A stretch of DNA of 64,000 bases from positions 62,001-126,000 of the forward strand of contig CAIMWE010000076.1 in the NCBI GenBank assembly GCA_903845115.1, written 5' to 3'. The DNA comes from an uncultured Acidobacteriota bacterium (GTDB taxonomy: Bacteria; Acidobacteriota; Thermoanaerobaculia; UBA5066). The position numbers and the translations under genes are program-made. Shown here one piece after another: positions 27,909 to 38,059 of the stretch (position 1 is its first letter; every line of letters starts with the position of its first letter). Below the pieces are notes generated by a model, which worked only from the letters and a program-made list of their open reading frames with translations, was not told where the DNA came from and made no database searches.

Positions 27909-28769
27909 TCACGCCTTCCGGATGAACTGCTTCGCCTCGTGGCTGCCGATCTTGGAGGTCCCCGCGACGATGACGGCGGCGTTCGCGTTGCCGAACTGCG
28001 GGAGGGTCACGGTGGCCCTCACGAGACCGTCGTCGCCGGTCGCGCCCCGGAAGAGGACGGCCGGCGGCCCCGCCGTCGAGACGACGACCCGGATGGTGAT
28101 GTTCGCGCCCGCCACGGGCCGGCCGGTGAGGGACGTCGCCGCCTTCACGGCGATCGTGCAGACCCCCCCGGCCACCAGCTCACCCCCGAGATGGCGGAAC
28201 GTGATCTCGAGACGCTCCGAGGCCGCCTCGGCCGCGAGATAGTCGATGATCACCTGATCGAGCGACCGGGCCGGAGGAGTCCCGCCGCCCTCGGGCCCCA
28301 TGGGGGCGGGGGACGGGACCCTCGGAGGCGCGGCGGGCGGCACGGCCTTCGGGGCGATCGGAAGGGTCGAAGGGCCGGACGCCGCCCGGGGCTCCGGCCG
28401 CCTGGCGGGCGCGGGAGACGAGAGGATCGCGGCGGTCGCTGCCGCTGCCGCCGGCGACATCCGCGGGGGGGCTTCGTCGACCACCTCGAGAAGCGGCGGG
28501 CCTGCGCCGGGCTTGCCCTTGTCGAACCGGCCCCGCTTGATCGCCTCGATGATGAGGCGGTGCTGGCCGTCCATCATCCGACGGACGGCCTTCTCGTCGA
28601 CCCGGCCTCTCTCGACCAGGTCCCGGTACGGGCTCTTCTTCGCCAGGAGAATCTCGCCTCCGACGTAGACGAGGGACTCCACGACGGGGTTGAGCTCCCC
28701 GCGGTCCTCGGTCTGGACGTGGAAGACCCTTTCCCCGTGCCTGATGTCTGTGTTGAAACCGGTGATCAC
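27909..28769 (-). CDS. Uncharacterised protein with an N-terminal VITGFNTDI domain and Pro/Ala linker
   Basis: 286 residues from a GTG start. Residues 1-95 form a conserved-looking domain (FNTDIRHGERVFHVQTEDRG, then VVESLVYVGGEILLAKKSPY) that I associate with Acidobacteria and deltaproteobacteria-type genomes. A Pro/Ala-rich disordered linker covers about residues 95-170, and the C-terminal ~100 residues look like an immunoglobulin-like or carboxypeptidase-regulatory beta domain (GRPVAGANITIRVVVST). No signal peptide. Function unknown; it lies between uvrA and tRNA genes. Confidence 0.8.
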   Translation of the reverse strand: MITGFNTDIRHGERVFHVQTEDRGELNPVVESLVYVGGEILLAKKSPYRDLVERGRVDEKAVRRMMDGQHRLIIEAIKRGRFDKGKPGAGPPLLEVVDEAPPRMSPAAAAATAAILSSPAPARRPEPRAASGPSTLPIAPKAVPPAAPPRVPSPAPMGPEGGGTPPARSLDQVIIDYLAAEAASERLEITFRHLGGELVAGGVCTIAVKAATSLTGRPVAGANITIRVVVSTAGPPAVLFRGATGDDGLVRATVTLPQFGNANAAVIVAGTSKIGSHEAKQFIRKA

Positions 28770-28821
28770 GTCGAAACCGAGATTCTAACGTCGAGGGGAA
28801 GCGGGGCGTCTCGGCGCCCCT

Positions 28822-31659
28822 TCAGCGCCCCAGGAAGGGCGCCAGGAACCGGCCGGTCACCGAGGTTCCGGCCGAGGTCAGCTCCTCGGGAGTCCCTTCC
28901 GCGAGGATCTCTCCTCCCCGCTCTCCTCCCTCCGGGCCCAGGTCGATCACCCAGTCAGCGGTCTTGACGACGTCCAGGTTGTGCTCGATCACGACCACGG
29001 TGTTTCCCTTGTCCACGAGGGCGTGAAGGACGACGAGCAGCTTCTTGACGTCGTCGAAATGGAGACCGGTCGTCGGCTCGTCGAGGATGTAGAGCGTCCT
29101 TCCGGTCGCCCGCCGCGCCAGCTCCTTCGCCAGCTTCACCCGCTGGGCCTCGCCTCCGGAGAGCGTCGTGGCCGGCTGTCCGAGCCGGATGTAGCCGAGG
29201 CCCACCTCGTTCAGCGTGTCGGCGATGGTCCGGACGGGGGGAATCGCCGCGAAGAGGTCCCTCGCCTGCTCGGCCGTCAGCTCGAGGATGCCGGCGATGC
29301 TCAGGCCCTTGAAGCGGACCTCGAGGGTCTCCCGGTTGTAGCGCTTCCCCCCGCAGACGTCGCAGACCACGTAGACGTCCGGCAGAAAGTGCATCTCGAT
29401 GGCGATCTGTCCGCCGCCGCCGCAGGCCTCGCAACGGCCTCCCTTGACGTTGAAGGAGAAACGGCCAGGGCCGTATCCCCTCATCCGCGCTTCCGGGACC
29501 TGGGCCATCAGCTCGCGGATCGGCCCGAAAACTCCCGTGTACGTCGCCGGGTTGGAGCGAGGGGTCCGTCCGATCGGGGACTGGTCGATGTCGATGACCT
29601 TGTCGAGGTGAGCCAGCCCGTCGATGGCGTCGTGTGCGCCGGGCCGGTCCGAGGCGCCGTGAAGGACCCGGGCGGCGGCCTTGTACAGGATCTCGTTGAC
29701 GAGGGTCGACTTTCCGGAGCCGGAGACGCCCGTGACGGCCGTGAACAGGCCGATCGGGAAGCGGGAGGTCACCTTCTTGAGGTTGTTCTCCCGGGCTCCG
29801 AAGACGGTGATCCACTTCCCGGAGGGCCGCCTCCGCTCCCCGGGGACGGCCACCGAGAGCGCCCCCGAGAGGTACTTTCCGGTCAGCGACCGTTCGAACG
29901 TGCTCAGCTCGTCCGCGGTCCCCTCTCCCACGATCTCGCCGCCGTGGACCCCCGCTCCCGGTCCGAGGTCGACGACGTGGTCGGCCGACCGGATCGTCTC
30001 CTCGTCGTGCTCCACCACGACGACGGTGTTCCCGAGGTCGCGCATCGACTGGAGGGTCTCGATCAGCTTCCGGTTGTCGCGCGGGTGGAGCCCGATCGAC
30101 GGCTCGTCCAGGACGTAGAGCACGCCCATCAGCTTCGACCCGATCTGGGTCGCGAGGCGGATCCGCTGGGCCTCTCCCCCGGAAAGGCTGGCGGCCGCCC
30201 GGCCCAGCGAGAGGTACCCGATCCCGACGTCGTTGAGGAACCCGAGCCGGTCGACGATCTCCTTCAAGATCTTCCCGGCGATCTCCCGTTCCCGGCGAGA
30301 GGGCCCGTAGGCGTCGAAGAACCGTTTCGATTCCTCGAGCGTCCAGCCGTTCAGCTCGTCGATGGAACGGCCCGAGATCAGGACCGAGAGGGCCTCCTTC
30401 TTGAGCCGCCGCCCGCCGCACTCGGCGCAGGGCGTGGCGGACATGAAGGCCTCGACCTCGGCCCTGGCGTCGTCGCTCTCCAGCTCCTGGTACTTCGCCT
30501 CCAGCATCGGGACGAGGCCCCGGTACGACGACGACCAGTTGTACTCGCCCTTCTGGGACTTCCACTTCCACTTGATCTCCCGCTCCCCCGAGCCGAAGAG
30601 GATCATGTCCCGGACCTCGCGCGGGAGCTTCTTCCACGGAACGTCGAGCGGGAACTTCAGGACCTTCGCCAGGTGCTCGATCTGCCGGAGCCTCCAGCTG
30701 GACGATCCCTTCCGGAAGAGGGCGATCGCGCCGCCCTCGATCGAGCGGGTCGGGTCCGGGACCAGCCGGTCGGGGTCGACCTTCTTCACCACCCCGAGTC
30801 CGGAGCAGCCTGGACACGCCCCGTACGGGGAGTTGAACGAGAAGAGGCGCGGGGTGATCTCGGAGAGCGAGGTCCCGCAGTCCGGACAGGACCACTTCGT
30901 GGAGAGGGTCTCCTCCGAGGCGACCGTGCGGCCGTCCGGGCCCAGGGCGGAGATCGTGACGAGCCCGTCGGCGACGCGCGTGGCGGTCTCGAGCGAGGCG
31001 GCCAGCCGCTGTCTCGCCTCGTCGTCCCGGCGGACCGAGAGCCGGTCCACGACCACCTCGATCGTGTGCTTCTTCTGCTTGTCCAGCTCCGGCGGCTCGG
31101 ACAGCTCCACGAGCGCGCCGTCGACCCGGGCCCGGAGGAAGCCCTGCTTGACCATCTCGGCCATCTGTTTCCGGTACTCGCCCTTCTTTCCCCTGACGTA
31201 CGGCGCCAGGACCAGGAACCGGGTCCCGTCCGGCATCGCGAGGATCCGGTCCGTCATCTGCTGGATCGTCTGCGCGCTGATCTCGCGGCGGCACTCCGGG
31301 CAGTGGGGGATGCCGATCGACGCGAAGAGGAGACGGAGGTAGTCGTGGATCTCGGTGACCGTCCCGACCGTCGAACGGGGGTTCTTCGACGTCGTCTTCT
31401 GCTCGATCGAGATGGCAGGGGAGAGGCCGTCGATCGAGTCGACGTCGGGCTTCTCCATCTGTTCCAGGAACTGCCGGGCGTAGGCCGACAGCGACTCGAC
31501 GTAGCGCCGCTGTCCCTCGGCGAAGAGGGTGTCGAAAGCGAGCGACGACTTTCCCGAGCCCGAGACCCCGGTCACGACGACCAGGGCGTTCCGGGGGATC
31601 GACAGGGAGATGTTCTTGAGGTTGTGCTCGCGGGCGCCGCGAATCAGTATCGAGTCCAT
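28822..31659 (-). CDS. uvrA: Excinuclease ABC subunit A
   Basis: 945-residue DNA-damage recognition ATPase of nucleotide excision repair. Two ABC modules are visible: Walker [15 protein letters not shown] near the N-terminus and [13 protein letters not shown] in the second half, with signature motifs [12 protein letters not shown] and [12 protein letters not shown]. Zinc modules include CPDCG...CPGCSG and CEACGGGG...CDVCGGK. Full length and intact. Confidence 0.98.
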   Translation of the reverse strand: MDSILIRGAREHNLKNISLSIPRNALVVVTGVSGSGKSSLAFDTLFAEGQRRYVESLSAYARQFLEQMEKPDVDSIDGLSPAISIEQKTTSKNPRSTVGTVTEIHDYLRLLFASIGIPHCPECRREISAQTIQQMTDRILAMPDGTRFLVLAPYVRGKKGEYRKQMAEMVKQGFLRARVDGALVELSEPPELDKQKKHTIEVVVDRLSVRRDDEARQRLAASLETATRVADGLVTISALGPDGRTVASEETLSTKWSCPDCGTSLSEITPRLFSFNSPYGACPGCSGLGVVKKVDPDRLVPDPTRSIEGGAIALFRKGSSSWRLRQIEHLAKVLKFPLDVPWKKLPREVRDMILFGSGEREIKWKWKSQKGEYNWSSSYRGLVPMLEAKYQELESDDARAEVEAFMSATPCAECGGRRLKKEALSVLISGRSIDELNGWTLEESKRFFDAYGPSRREREIAGKILKEIVDRLGFLNDVGIGYLSLGRAAASLSGGEAQRIRLATQIGSKLMGVLYVLDEPSIGLHPRDNRKLIETLQSMRDLGNTVVVVEHDEETIRSADHVVDLGPGAGVHGGEIVGEGTADELSTFERSLTGKYLSGALSVAVPGERRRPSGKWITVFGARENNLKKVTSRFPIGLFTAVTGVSGSGKSTLVNEILYKAAARVLHGASDRPGAHDAIDGLAHLDKVIDIDQSPIGRTPRSNPATYTGVFGPIRELMAQVPEARMRGYGPGRFSFNVKGGRCEACGGGGQIAIEMHFLPDVYVVCDVCGGKRYNRETLEVRFKGLSIAGILELTAEQARDLFAAIPPVRTIADTLNEVGLGYIRLGQPATTLSGGEAQRVKLAKELARRATGRTLYILDEPTTGLHFDDVKKLLVVLHALVDKGNTVVVIEHNLDVVKTADWVIDLGPEGGERGGEILAEGTPEELTSAGTSVTGRFLAPFLGR

Positions 31660-31733
31660 GGGTGACAGACCCTCCGACGGGGAAGGGGAGGCGGATTATG
31701 ACCGAGACGTCGCCCGGCGGCGGACCATGAGGT

Positions 31734-32633
31734 TCAGCGGACCGACGCCCGGAGTCTCTTGAAGATCCCTCGCGGGCTCCCGCGAAGACCCCGGAGCCAG
31801 ACCTTCGCCCGGTTGCGCCGGATGTATTCGTACAGCGCCGGAAAGTAGGCTCGCCACGGAACGGGGTGCGGGTCGGTGACCTGGCTCCTCCCGTCGAGGA
31901 GATGGTCCCATTTCGCCACCAGCCACCAGAGCGAGACGTATCCTCGCCTCCGGCTGACCAGGGCGAAGATCTCCTCGAGCGCACGGTCCCAGCCGGCCAC
32001 GGTCTTGGCGCCGGCGTGCCAGCGCGCGGCGGCGAGGTCGCGTTCGAGGTAGCGGACCGCGGTGGCGGGATAGCGGTCCGCCAGCCGGAGCCAGAAGTCG
32101 TAGTCCATCGTGTGGTGGAGCGACTCGTCGAACGGGCCGAGCTCCGAGCTCACCCGGCGTCTCCAGAAGGCGGCCGGCTGGGTGACGAAGCAGAAATCTC
32201 CGAGACGGCCGGGTTCCCATTCCTTCGTCAGGCACCTCCCGAGAGGCCGCCCCTCGGCGTCGATGGAGAGGGCTCGGCCGTAGACCAGGACCAGCTCCGG
32301 GTCGGACGCGAAGGCCTCTCCCACGGCCCGGAGCGCCCCCGGGAGCAGGAGGTCGTCCGAGTTGAGATAGCCGAGGATCTCCCCGGTGGTCCGGGAGAGC
32401 CCCCGGTTGATCGCGTCGGCCTGCCCCCGGTCCTTTTCGGACACGAACGGGATGCGCCCCTCGTACTCGCGGAGGACGGCGAGGCTCTCGTCCGTCGATC
32501 CGCCGTCCTGCACGAAGTACTCGAGCGACGGGTACTGCTGCGACAGGACGCTCTCGATCGTCTCCCGGAGGAACTTCCCCTGGTCGAGGCTCGGCGTGAC
32601 CAGCGAGATGCGGGGCCGGGGGCTCGACGTCAC
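31734..32633 (-). CDS. Family 2 glycosyltransferase
   Basis: 299-residue GT-A enzyme. It begins [24 protein letters not shown]; the nucleotide-sugar DXD-type motif is NSDD in [13 protein letters not shown], and QDGGSTDES is typical of GT2. No transmembrane helix. The GTG start (32631-32633) overlaps the TGA of the upstream glycosyltransferase gene (GTGA), showing coupling. Substrate is unknown, probably a cell-surface glycan. Confidence 0.88.
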   Translation of the reverse strand: MTSSPRPRISLVTPSLDQGKFLRETIESVLSQQYPSLEYFVQDGGSTDESLAVLREYEGRIPFVSEKDRGQADAINRGLSRTTGEILGYLNSDDLLLPGALRAVGEAFASDPELVLVYGRALSIDAEGRPLGRCLTKEWEPGRLGDFCFVTQPAAFWRRRVSSELGPFDESLHHTMDYDFWLRLADRYPATAVRYLERDLAAARWHAGAKTVAGWDRALEEIFALVSRRRGYVSLWWLVAKWDHLLDGRSQVTDPHPVPWRAYFPALYEYIRRNRAKVWLRGLRGSPRGIFKRLRASVR

Positions 32634-33514
32634 GACGGCGCCTCGCTCCGTTCCCGCGGGTAGAGGAGCCGCATCCGGACGTAGTTCGCGAGGAGGACGA
32701 CCACCCTCATCGCCAGCGAGACGGGCCAGAGCCCACGGGGCCCGTGGCGGCGCCAGATCTCGGTCTGGGCCGACAGCGAGACGTGGTGGCGAGGGTCCCG
32801 GAGCCATCGGAGATCGGTCCGCACCCTCTGGGCGCCTGCCACCCTCGGATCGTAGGTCCCCACCTCGTGGAAGAGGCGCGCCGCGGGATCCACGATCACG
32901 CGCACGCCTCGCTCCCGGGCACGCATCGAGAAGTCCGTGTCGGCCCAGGCCAGGGGAAACCGCTCCGCGTCGAGCGTCCCCGCCAGCCGCAGGACATCCG
33001 GCGAGACCAGCGTTCCCATCCCGGGGAGCCAGTCGGCCTCGAACGGCTCGGCGGGGAGGTCCTTCACCGGCGAGCCGTGGTGACGGGCCCGGATCCCCCG
33101 GCCGAACCACTCCGCCGCCCCCCCGGCGGACCAGACGCGGGACGGGTCGTTCGAGTAGAGGACCGTGCTCCCGATCAGGGTGCCGGGGTTGACGCGCTCG
33201 GTTTCCTCCAGCCTCCGGAGGTAGTCCGGGGCGGCCGTCACGTCCTGGTTGAAGAGGAGGAAGTGCCGGTCTCCCCGCTCGACGGCCTTCGCGAGCCCGA
33301 GCACGGCGGCGCCGGCCCACCAGACGGGCCGGGAGGTCGTGATGACGTCGAGATCGCCGGTCTCGGCGGCGAGTAGGTCACCGCCGGCCGTGCCGCAGTC
33401 GTCGATCAGGATCGGCCGCCTGGCCCCGGCGGCGCGAAGGGAAGCCAGGCAGCGCCGGGTCGACTCGAGCCGGCCGTACGCCGGGATGATGACCGCGGGC
33501 GCGAACGAGGTCAC
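32630..33514 (-). CDS. Family 2 glycosyltransferase, rhamnosyltransferase-like
   Basis: 294 residues. The start is VIIPAYGRLESTRRCLASL; LLFNQDVTA carries the DXD-like site and WLPGMGTLVSPDVL plus WADTDFSMRARERG match GT2 enzymes of the rhamnosyl/galactofuranosyl type. A short hydrophobic segment lies near the C-terminus (VSLAMRVVVLLANYV). The GTG start overlaps the rph stop (GTGA), so rph and both glycosyltransferases are cotranscribed. Confidence 0.87.
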   Translation of the reverse strand: MTSFAPAVIIPAYGRLESTRRCLASLRAAGARRPILIDDCGTAGGDLLAAETGDLDVITTSRPVWWAGAAVLGLAKAVERGDRHFLLFNQDVTAAPDYLRRLEETERVNPGTLIGSTVLYSNDPSRVWSAGGAAEWFGRGIRARHHGSPVKDLPAEPFEADWLPGMGTLVSPDVLRLAGTLDAERFPLAWADTDFSMRARERGVRVIVDPAARLFHEVGTYDPRVAGAQRVRTDLRWLRDPRHHVSLSAQTEIWRRHGPRGLWPVSLAMRVVVLLANYVRMRLLYPRERSEAPS

Positions 33515-34308
33515 GGGGGGGGCCGTCGATCGAGCCACTCGTCCGGAACCCGCCCCTCGAGGACCTCCCGCTGGAGCTGGAACAGCTTCTTCAGCCCCTT
33601 GCGGCCGGCCTCGATCATCGCGGCGAGATCCTCGTCGCTGAACGGCTTCCCCTCGGCGGTCCCCTGGACCTCGACGAAGCGCCCCGACGACGTGCCGACG
33701 AGGTTCAGGTCGACCTCGGCGGTGGAGTCCTCGGAGTAGTCGAGGTCGAGGGCCACGAGGGACCTGTCGGAAGGAGGGTGCGCGGAGAGGAGACCGACCG
33801 AGATGGCGGCGACCTGCTCGCGGATGGGACTCGTCCGGATCTTCTTCTCCTTCGACACGCGCTCCAGGGCCAGCACCAGGGCGACGAACGCTCCGGTCAC
33901 CGACGCGCAGCGCGTCCCCGCGTCGGCGGCGACGACGTCGCAGTCCAGGGTGATCGTCAGGTCCGGGAACGCCTTGCGGTCCGCGACCCCGCGGAGGGCC
34001 CGGCCGATGAGGCGCTGGATCTCGAGCGTCCGCCCCGACTGGCGTCCCCGGACCGCTTCCCGCGGGGAGCGCTCGTGGGTCGCCCTGGGCAGCATGCCGT
34101 ACTCGGCCGTCACCCAGCCCTCGCCCCTGTCCCGCAGGAACGGCGGCGTCTTCTCCTCGACCGTCGCCGCGATCAGGACCCGGGTGAGTCCCTGTCGAAT
34201 GAGACAGGAGCCTTCGGCGTAGGGGGTCGCGTCGACCTCGATCGAGACCGGCCGCAGGTCCAGGAGCTTCCGGCCGTCGGCCCGGTGCAGGGCTGGGTTG
34301 GCTTTCAT
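33511..34308 (-). CDS. rph: Ribonuclease PH
   Basis: 265-residue phosphorolytic 3' exoribonuclease that trims tRNA precursors. Segments include RKLLDLRPVSIEVD, GEGWVTAEYGMLPRATHERSPRE and the conserved RSGRTLEIQRLIGRALR form (here GRQSGRTLEIQ). DCDVVAADAGTRCASVTGAF is the phosphate-site region. The extra ~25 residues at the C-terminus are Arg/Pro-rich. It lies between murI and the two glycosyltransferase genes. Confidence 0.95.
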   Translation of the reverse strand: MKANPALHRADGRKLLDLRPVSIEVDATPYAEGSCLIRQGLTRVLIAATVEEKTPPFLRDRGEGWVTAEYGMLPRATHERSPREAVRGRQSGRTLEIQRLIGRALRGVADRKAFPDLTITLDCDVVAADAGTRCASVTGAFVALVLALERVSKEKKIRTSPIREQVAAISVGLLSAHPPSDRSLVALDLDYSEDSTAEVDLNLVGTSSGRFVEVQGTAEGKPFSDEDLAAMIEAGRKGLKKLFQLQREVLEGRVPDEWLDRRPPP

Positions 34309-34338
34309 TGGCAGATCCTCTCAGTCCCTTCTCGGAGT

Positions 34339-35163
34339 TTACGGAAGATCGACCAGCTCGAGGGCCGCGGCTTCCCTTCCGAGGAACCGCGCCGCCACGC
34401 GGCGGAGCCGCTCGGACGAGTCGGTCACGAGGAGATGGGTCTCCCCCCGCTTCGACACGTCCTTCCGGGACTCCGGGGCCAATAGAGCGGCCAGGGCCCT
34501 GGCGGTCGATTCCGCGGAGTCGACGAGGAGGGTCCCGGGGGGAAGGGCCGCCGCGATCGTCCCCTTCAGGAGGGGATAGTGAGTGCACCCGAGGACCACC
34601 ACCCTCGAGCCGGAGGCCGCCACCGGCGCGAGGTAGAGGGCCGCCGTGGCCCAGGCCACCTCGTTGTCGGTCCAGCCCTCCTCGGCCAGCGGGACGAAGA
34701 GGGGGCAGGCCACGTGAAGGACGCGCCGGCCCGGGTCGAGCCTTCGGATGGCCTGGCCGTAGGCGTCCGACGCGACCGTCGCCTCGGTCGCGAGGACCGC
34801 GACGGGAAGGCCGGGACCCTGCTCGGGGTCGGTCTCTCTCGCGGCCTCGACGGCCGCCTCCGCCCCCGGCTCGACCACCCCGAGGACGGGGACCGGCGAC
34901 CGGTCCCGGATGGCGTCCAGGGCCAGGGCCGTCGCCGTGTTGCAGGCCACCACGAGGGCCTTCACGTCGCGCTCGAGGAGGAGCGAGACGGCCCGCAGGG
35001 CGTACCGCCGGACCGTCTCCCTCGATTTCGTGCCGTAGGGCAGCCGGGCCGTGTCTCCCAGGTAGAGGAGGTCCTCGGAAGGGAGGCGGCGGGCCACCGC
35101 GTCGAGGACGGTCAGGCCGCCCACCCCGGAGTCGAAGAGCCCGATCGGACGAGGATCGGTCAT
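34339..35163 (-). CDS. murI: Glutamate racemase
   Basis: 274-residue cofactor-independent racemase supplying D-glutamate for peptidoglycan. The N-terminus IGLFDSGVGGLTVL, ALVVACNTATA (first catalytic Cys) and VVLGCTHYPLL (second catalytic Cys) are all present. The ATG overlaps the stop of the GerMN gene (ATGA). Its company, an amidase and a GerMN protein, is a cell-envelope unit. Confidence 0.97.
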   Translation of the reverse strand: MTDPRPIGLFDSGVGGLTVLDAVARRLPSEDLLYLGDTARLPYGTKSRETVRRYALRAVSLLLERDVKALVVACNTATALALDAIRDRSPVPVLGVVEPGAEAAVEAARETDPEQGPGLPVAVLATEATVASDAYGQAIRRLDPGRRVLHVACPLFVPLAEEGWTDNEVAWATAALYLAPVAASGSRVVVLGCTHYPLLKGTIAAALPPGTLLVDSAESTARALAALLAPESRKDVSKRGETHLLVTDSSERLRRVAARFLGREAAALELVDLP

Positions 35164-35897
35164 ACCGAGTCGCCTCGGCCCCGCGCCGGGACGCGGGTCG
35201 GCGGCGAGGACTCCGGCGGCCGGGGGGGCGCCGGGCTCGTGGGGATCACGACCGGGGAGGGGGCCGCGGCGGGCTGTTCGTCCGCCACGTACGAGAGGTC
35301 GGGTATCAGCGGGTGCGTGAGGTCGAGATGCCCGCCCAGCGTCTCGACCGGCTCGCCTCCGACCAGGAGGACGAAACGGCCCAGCCCCACCGTGTTCTTC
35401 GCGACCGAGACGAGGAGGGCCTGCGCCGCGAGAATCTCCTCCCGCGACCCGGTCTCCCAGCGGGCCGGGGACGCGCCGGGCGGCCGGTCGGCCTTCTTTT
35501 CCTGGGGGGGTTCCAGGTCGAGGACGGCGAGCCCTTCCGTCAGCCGGAAAGCCGCTCGCAGCCTCCAGCCTTCGGGGAAGGGGGCCAGGAGGTCCGGAGT
35601 TCTCGGGCCCTCGAGGACGGCGGCCCCCACGGCGCGCAGCAACGCGATGTCGTCCGTCATGACGGGAAGGTCCCTCGTCTCCGGGTGGAGGCGGCCATCG
35701 GCGGTCGATTCGAAGTAGAGGACCACGCGACGGGCCGGAATCGGCGTGGGCGGGATCACGGGCGTCGGCACGGGAGCGGGGGCCGACGTCCCGCTTTCCA
35801 GGCGCGGAGCCCTTCCGCGGAAATGTCTCGCCAGGAAGAGGGCGCCCACCAGCGCCACGAGGAGCGCGACCAGCAGGAGCGCGAAACGGCGCGGCAT
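35160..35897 (-). CDS. GerMN-domain envelope protein
   Basis: 245 residues with one N-terminal membrane anchor (LLLVALLVALVGALFLA), a Pro-rich spacer, a GerMN-like domain at about 60-205 (VVLYFESTADGRLHPETRDLP... LLVSVAKNTVGLGRFVLLVGG), and a Pro/Ser-rich tail. GerMN domains are found in spore-germination and cell-wall lipoproteins; no spore genes are seen here, so a peptidoglycan role next to the amidase is more likely. Confidence 0.82.
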   Translation of the reverse strand: MPRRFALLLVALLVALVGALFLARHFRGRAPRLESGTSAPAPVPTPVIPPTPIPARRVVLYFESTADGRLHPETRDLPVMTDDIALLRAVGAAVLEGPRTPDLLAPFPEGWRLRAAFRLTEGLAVLDLEPPQEKKADRPPGASPARWETGSREEILAAQALLVSVAKNTVGLGRFVLLVGGEPVETLGGHLDLTHPLIPDLSYVADEQPAAAPSPVVIPTSPAPPRPPESSPPTRVPARGRGDSV

Positions 35898-35906
35898 CGA
35901 GTCCGC

Positions 35907-37424
35907 CTACCGCGACTTCGCCGGGGGGACCGGAGCCGCGCCGTCGCCGTTTCGGAAGTAAGTGGCGAGGCTTCCCGCGAGGGTCTCGGCCACCTGCCGG
36001 CGGAAGTCCTCCGACGCGAGCTGCTTCTCCTCCTCGGCGTTCGAGATGAACGCCACCTCGACGAGAACGGCCGGGACGTTCACGCCGATCAGGACCCGGA
36101 ACGGCGCCTGCTTCACGCCGCGGGTGGCGACGCCGAGGAGACGGTTGAAATCGGCCTGGATGATCTCGGCGAGCCGGGACGAGGCCGAGAGGTGCTGGTT
36201 CTGGGCCAGGTCCCAGAGAATCAGGTCGAGGTCCCGGAGCGCCGCGTTCCGTTCCGAGGTCGCGGTCGCCGTCGGCTCGGCCCGGTTCTCCTTCTCGGCC
36301 AGCGCCGCCGCCGCGCGGTCCGAGGCGTCGAGCGAAAGGTAGTAGACCTCGGTGCCGTGCGCGGAGGGCGAGCGCGACGCGTTGCAGTGGATCGACAGGA
36401 AGAGGTCGGGCTTGGCCGCGTTCGCCAGCGCGGGCCGCTCGTCGAGGCCGACGGTGGTGTCGGTCTCGCGCGTGGCCACCACGCGGTACCCGGTTCTCAC
36501 CAGCGTCTCGCGGAGGGACTTCACGAGGGCGAGGGTGGCGTCCTTCTCCAGGAAGCCGCCGGGTCCCTTCGCGCCCTCCTCCGTCCCTCCGTGCCCCGGG
36601 TCGAGGACGATCGTCTTCGGCTCCGGCTTCGCGGGCGCGGCCGGGGCCAGCGCTCCCCCTCCGCTCCGCCCGGGCGCCGCGGCGAGCTTCGTGACGTCGA
36701 CGACGACCCGGGGAGGCGCCTGGAGAGAGTAGACGTTCGTCGACAGGTTCCGTTCCCGGAGCGAGAGGTGGACCTCGCTTCCCCGGACCGAGAGACGGGC
36801 GACTCTCGGGTCGTCGAAGACCTTCTCCGGCGGCGACGCCGTCAGCCGCGCGGCCGGAAACCGGATGACGACCGTCTCCTCGCCCTTTTCGACCCGGAAG
36901 GCGGGGACCTCCGTGAGGCGAAGGACGATCTTGGTCGTCGCCTCGAAAGCCGCCAGGGTCGCCTCGACGACGATCTCGGGGAGGTCGGCCTTCCTGGCGG
37001 AGAGAAGGCGCGACGAGCGCTCCCAGGCGAAGGAGGTGCCGGCCATCGGGCCCACGACCTTCTGGAAGAAATCCGGCTCCGCGAAGAGGGTCGACCCGGC
37101 GCCGTGGACAGGCGCGGAGAGGGAGACGAGCTTCGTGTCGACGACGGCGATCGGCGTTTCGATTCCCACGACCGCCGAATGGCCCTTCAGCTTCAACTCG
37201 TACGAGAACGTCGAGTCGTCGAACTGCACCGTCCCGCCCAGGGCGGCGAGGACGTCGTTGGCCGACAGGAACACCTTCCCCTGGACGTCGAGCGAGCGGA
37301 CCACCAGAGACGTCCCGCCCGGCGGGACGAAGGCGGCGGACGGCCCGGCGGCGGGCGATTGCGCGAAGGAGACCGCGGAAAGCCCCATGGCCAGGAGGCT
37401 CAGGAGGCGAAGCAGACGGCTCAC
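35907..37424 (-). CDS. N-acetylmuramoyl-L-alanine amidase (AMIN + Amidase_3)
   Basis: About 505 residues from a GTG at 37422-37424, chosen because it yields a signal peptide (RLLRLLSLLAMGLSAVSFA). The N-terminal half holds a copper-amine-oxidase-like and AMIN-like region; the C-terminal zinc amidase has DPGHGG, an Glu in GGFLEKD, SIHCNA and the catalytic Glu in LVEVAFISN. It cleaves peptide stems from glycan strands in the periplasm. No ribosome site is obvious, so the start is tentative. It heads the amidase-GerMN-murI-rph-GT-GT series. Confidence 0.92.
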   Translation of the reverse strand: MSRLLRLLSLLAMGLSAVSFAQSPAAGPSAAFVPPGGTSLVVRSLDVQGKVFLSANDVLAALGGTVQFDDSTFSYELKLKGHSAVVGIETPIAVVDTKLVSLSAPVHGAGSTLFAEPDFFQKVVGPMAGTSFAWERSSRLLSARKADLPEIVVEATLAAFEATTKIVLRLTEVPAFRVEKGEETVVIRFPAARLTASPPEKVFDDPRVARLSVRGSEVHLSLRERNLSTNVYSLQAPPRVVVDVTKLAAAPGRSGGGALAPAAPAKPEPKTIVLDPGHGGTEEGAKGPGGFLEKDATLALVKSLRETLVRTGYRVVATRETDTTVGLDERPALANAAKPDLFLSIHCNASRSPSAHGTEVYYLSLDASDRAAAALAEKENRAEPTATATSERNAALRDLDLILWDLAQNQHLSASSRLAEIIQADFNRLLGVATRGVKQAPFRVLIGVNVPAVLVEVAFISNAEEEKQLASEDFRRQVAETLAGSLATYFRNGDGAAPVPPAKSR

Positions 37425-37483
37425 GGCCGTGATTATCGACGCATTCCCTGCCGGGAGCCGCCGGGCGCCTCGGCCGCTCCCCC

Positions 37484-37977
37484 CTACATCTCTTCCCGCA
37501 GCCAGCGAACCGCGCCGGCCGAGGTGAAGCCTCCTGGAAGGGGCCGGGTGGGTGGGGTGGCGTCGAGCGTGACGAGGAATGGCCTCGAGCGGGGATGTAT
37601 CGGGGCGGCAGCCTGGAGCGCCCTCAGCTCCCGATCCCAGGTCTCGTCTCCTTCGCTCTCGAGGCAGACCTGCAGGAGAAGCGGATGCTCTCCGGCCCGC
37701 TGGGCGAAGAAGTCGACTTCCCGGCCCTCCGCCGTCCGGATGTAGGAGACCTCGAAGCCGCAGCGCTCCAGCTCGATCAGCACGACGAAAGGAACGATGT
37801 CTTCCCGCTTCGTCGCACGCCGATGACGGCCAAGGCCTTCCCACGGATCCCGGGAAGCCGGACGTCCCGGCGGGTCAGGGTTCGCGGCGAAGTGGTCAGC
37901 GATTCGTCGAGCTAGAGGCGGAGGAGGTCGCGGGAGAGTGTCATCGCGCGGAGGGCATTGGATTGCGGATTTGTCAT
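37484..37977 (-). pseudogene. Broken ATPase gene (P-loop plus DUF4143 remnants)
   Basis: Remnant of an AAA-type ATPase of the kind with a C-terminal DUF4143. The 5' part starts at an ATG (37975-37977), hits an in-frame TAG at 37912-37914, then continues as RRDVRLPGIRGKALAVIGV and the P-loop GVRRSGKTS. At about 37790 it joins, in another frame, the extreme C-terminal part (ELERCGFEVSYIRTAEGREVDFF ... LLLQVCLE), so roughly 200 or more middle residues are gone. It lies just downstream of ssrA. Confidence 0.75.
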
Positions 37978-37990
37978 TTCAAGGATGACA
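37972..37990. promoter_or_regulatory. Palindrome at the start of the ATPase remnant
   Basis: Perfect inverted repeat TGTCAT-N7-ATGACA (37972-37977 and 37985-37990). One arm contains the presumed ATG of the broken ATPase gene. It looks like an operator left over from the intact gene; no regulator gene is nearby. Confidence 0.35.
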
Positions 37991-38059
37991 GCAAGGGCAT
38001 CACCGCAAGCAGAATCGGCCCGCAACCGGTTTCCCGGCGGCGGGCCGTGACTCCCGAAA

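Noticed and set aside
34308-37745. Plus-strand frame of about 1,145 codons opposite murI and the amidase gene
   Set aside because: Low-complexity Arg/Gly/Pro translation with no motif; the opposite strand has unmistakable genes.
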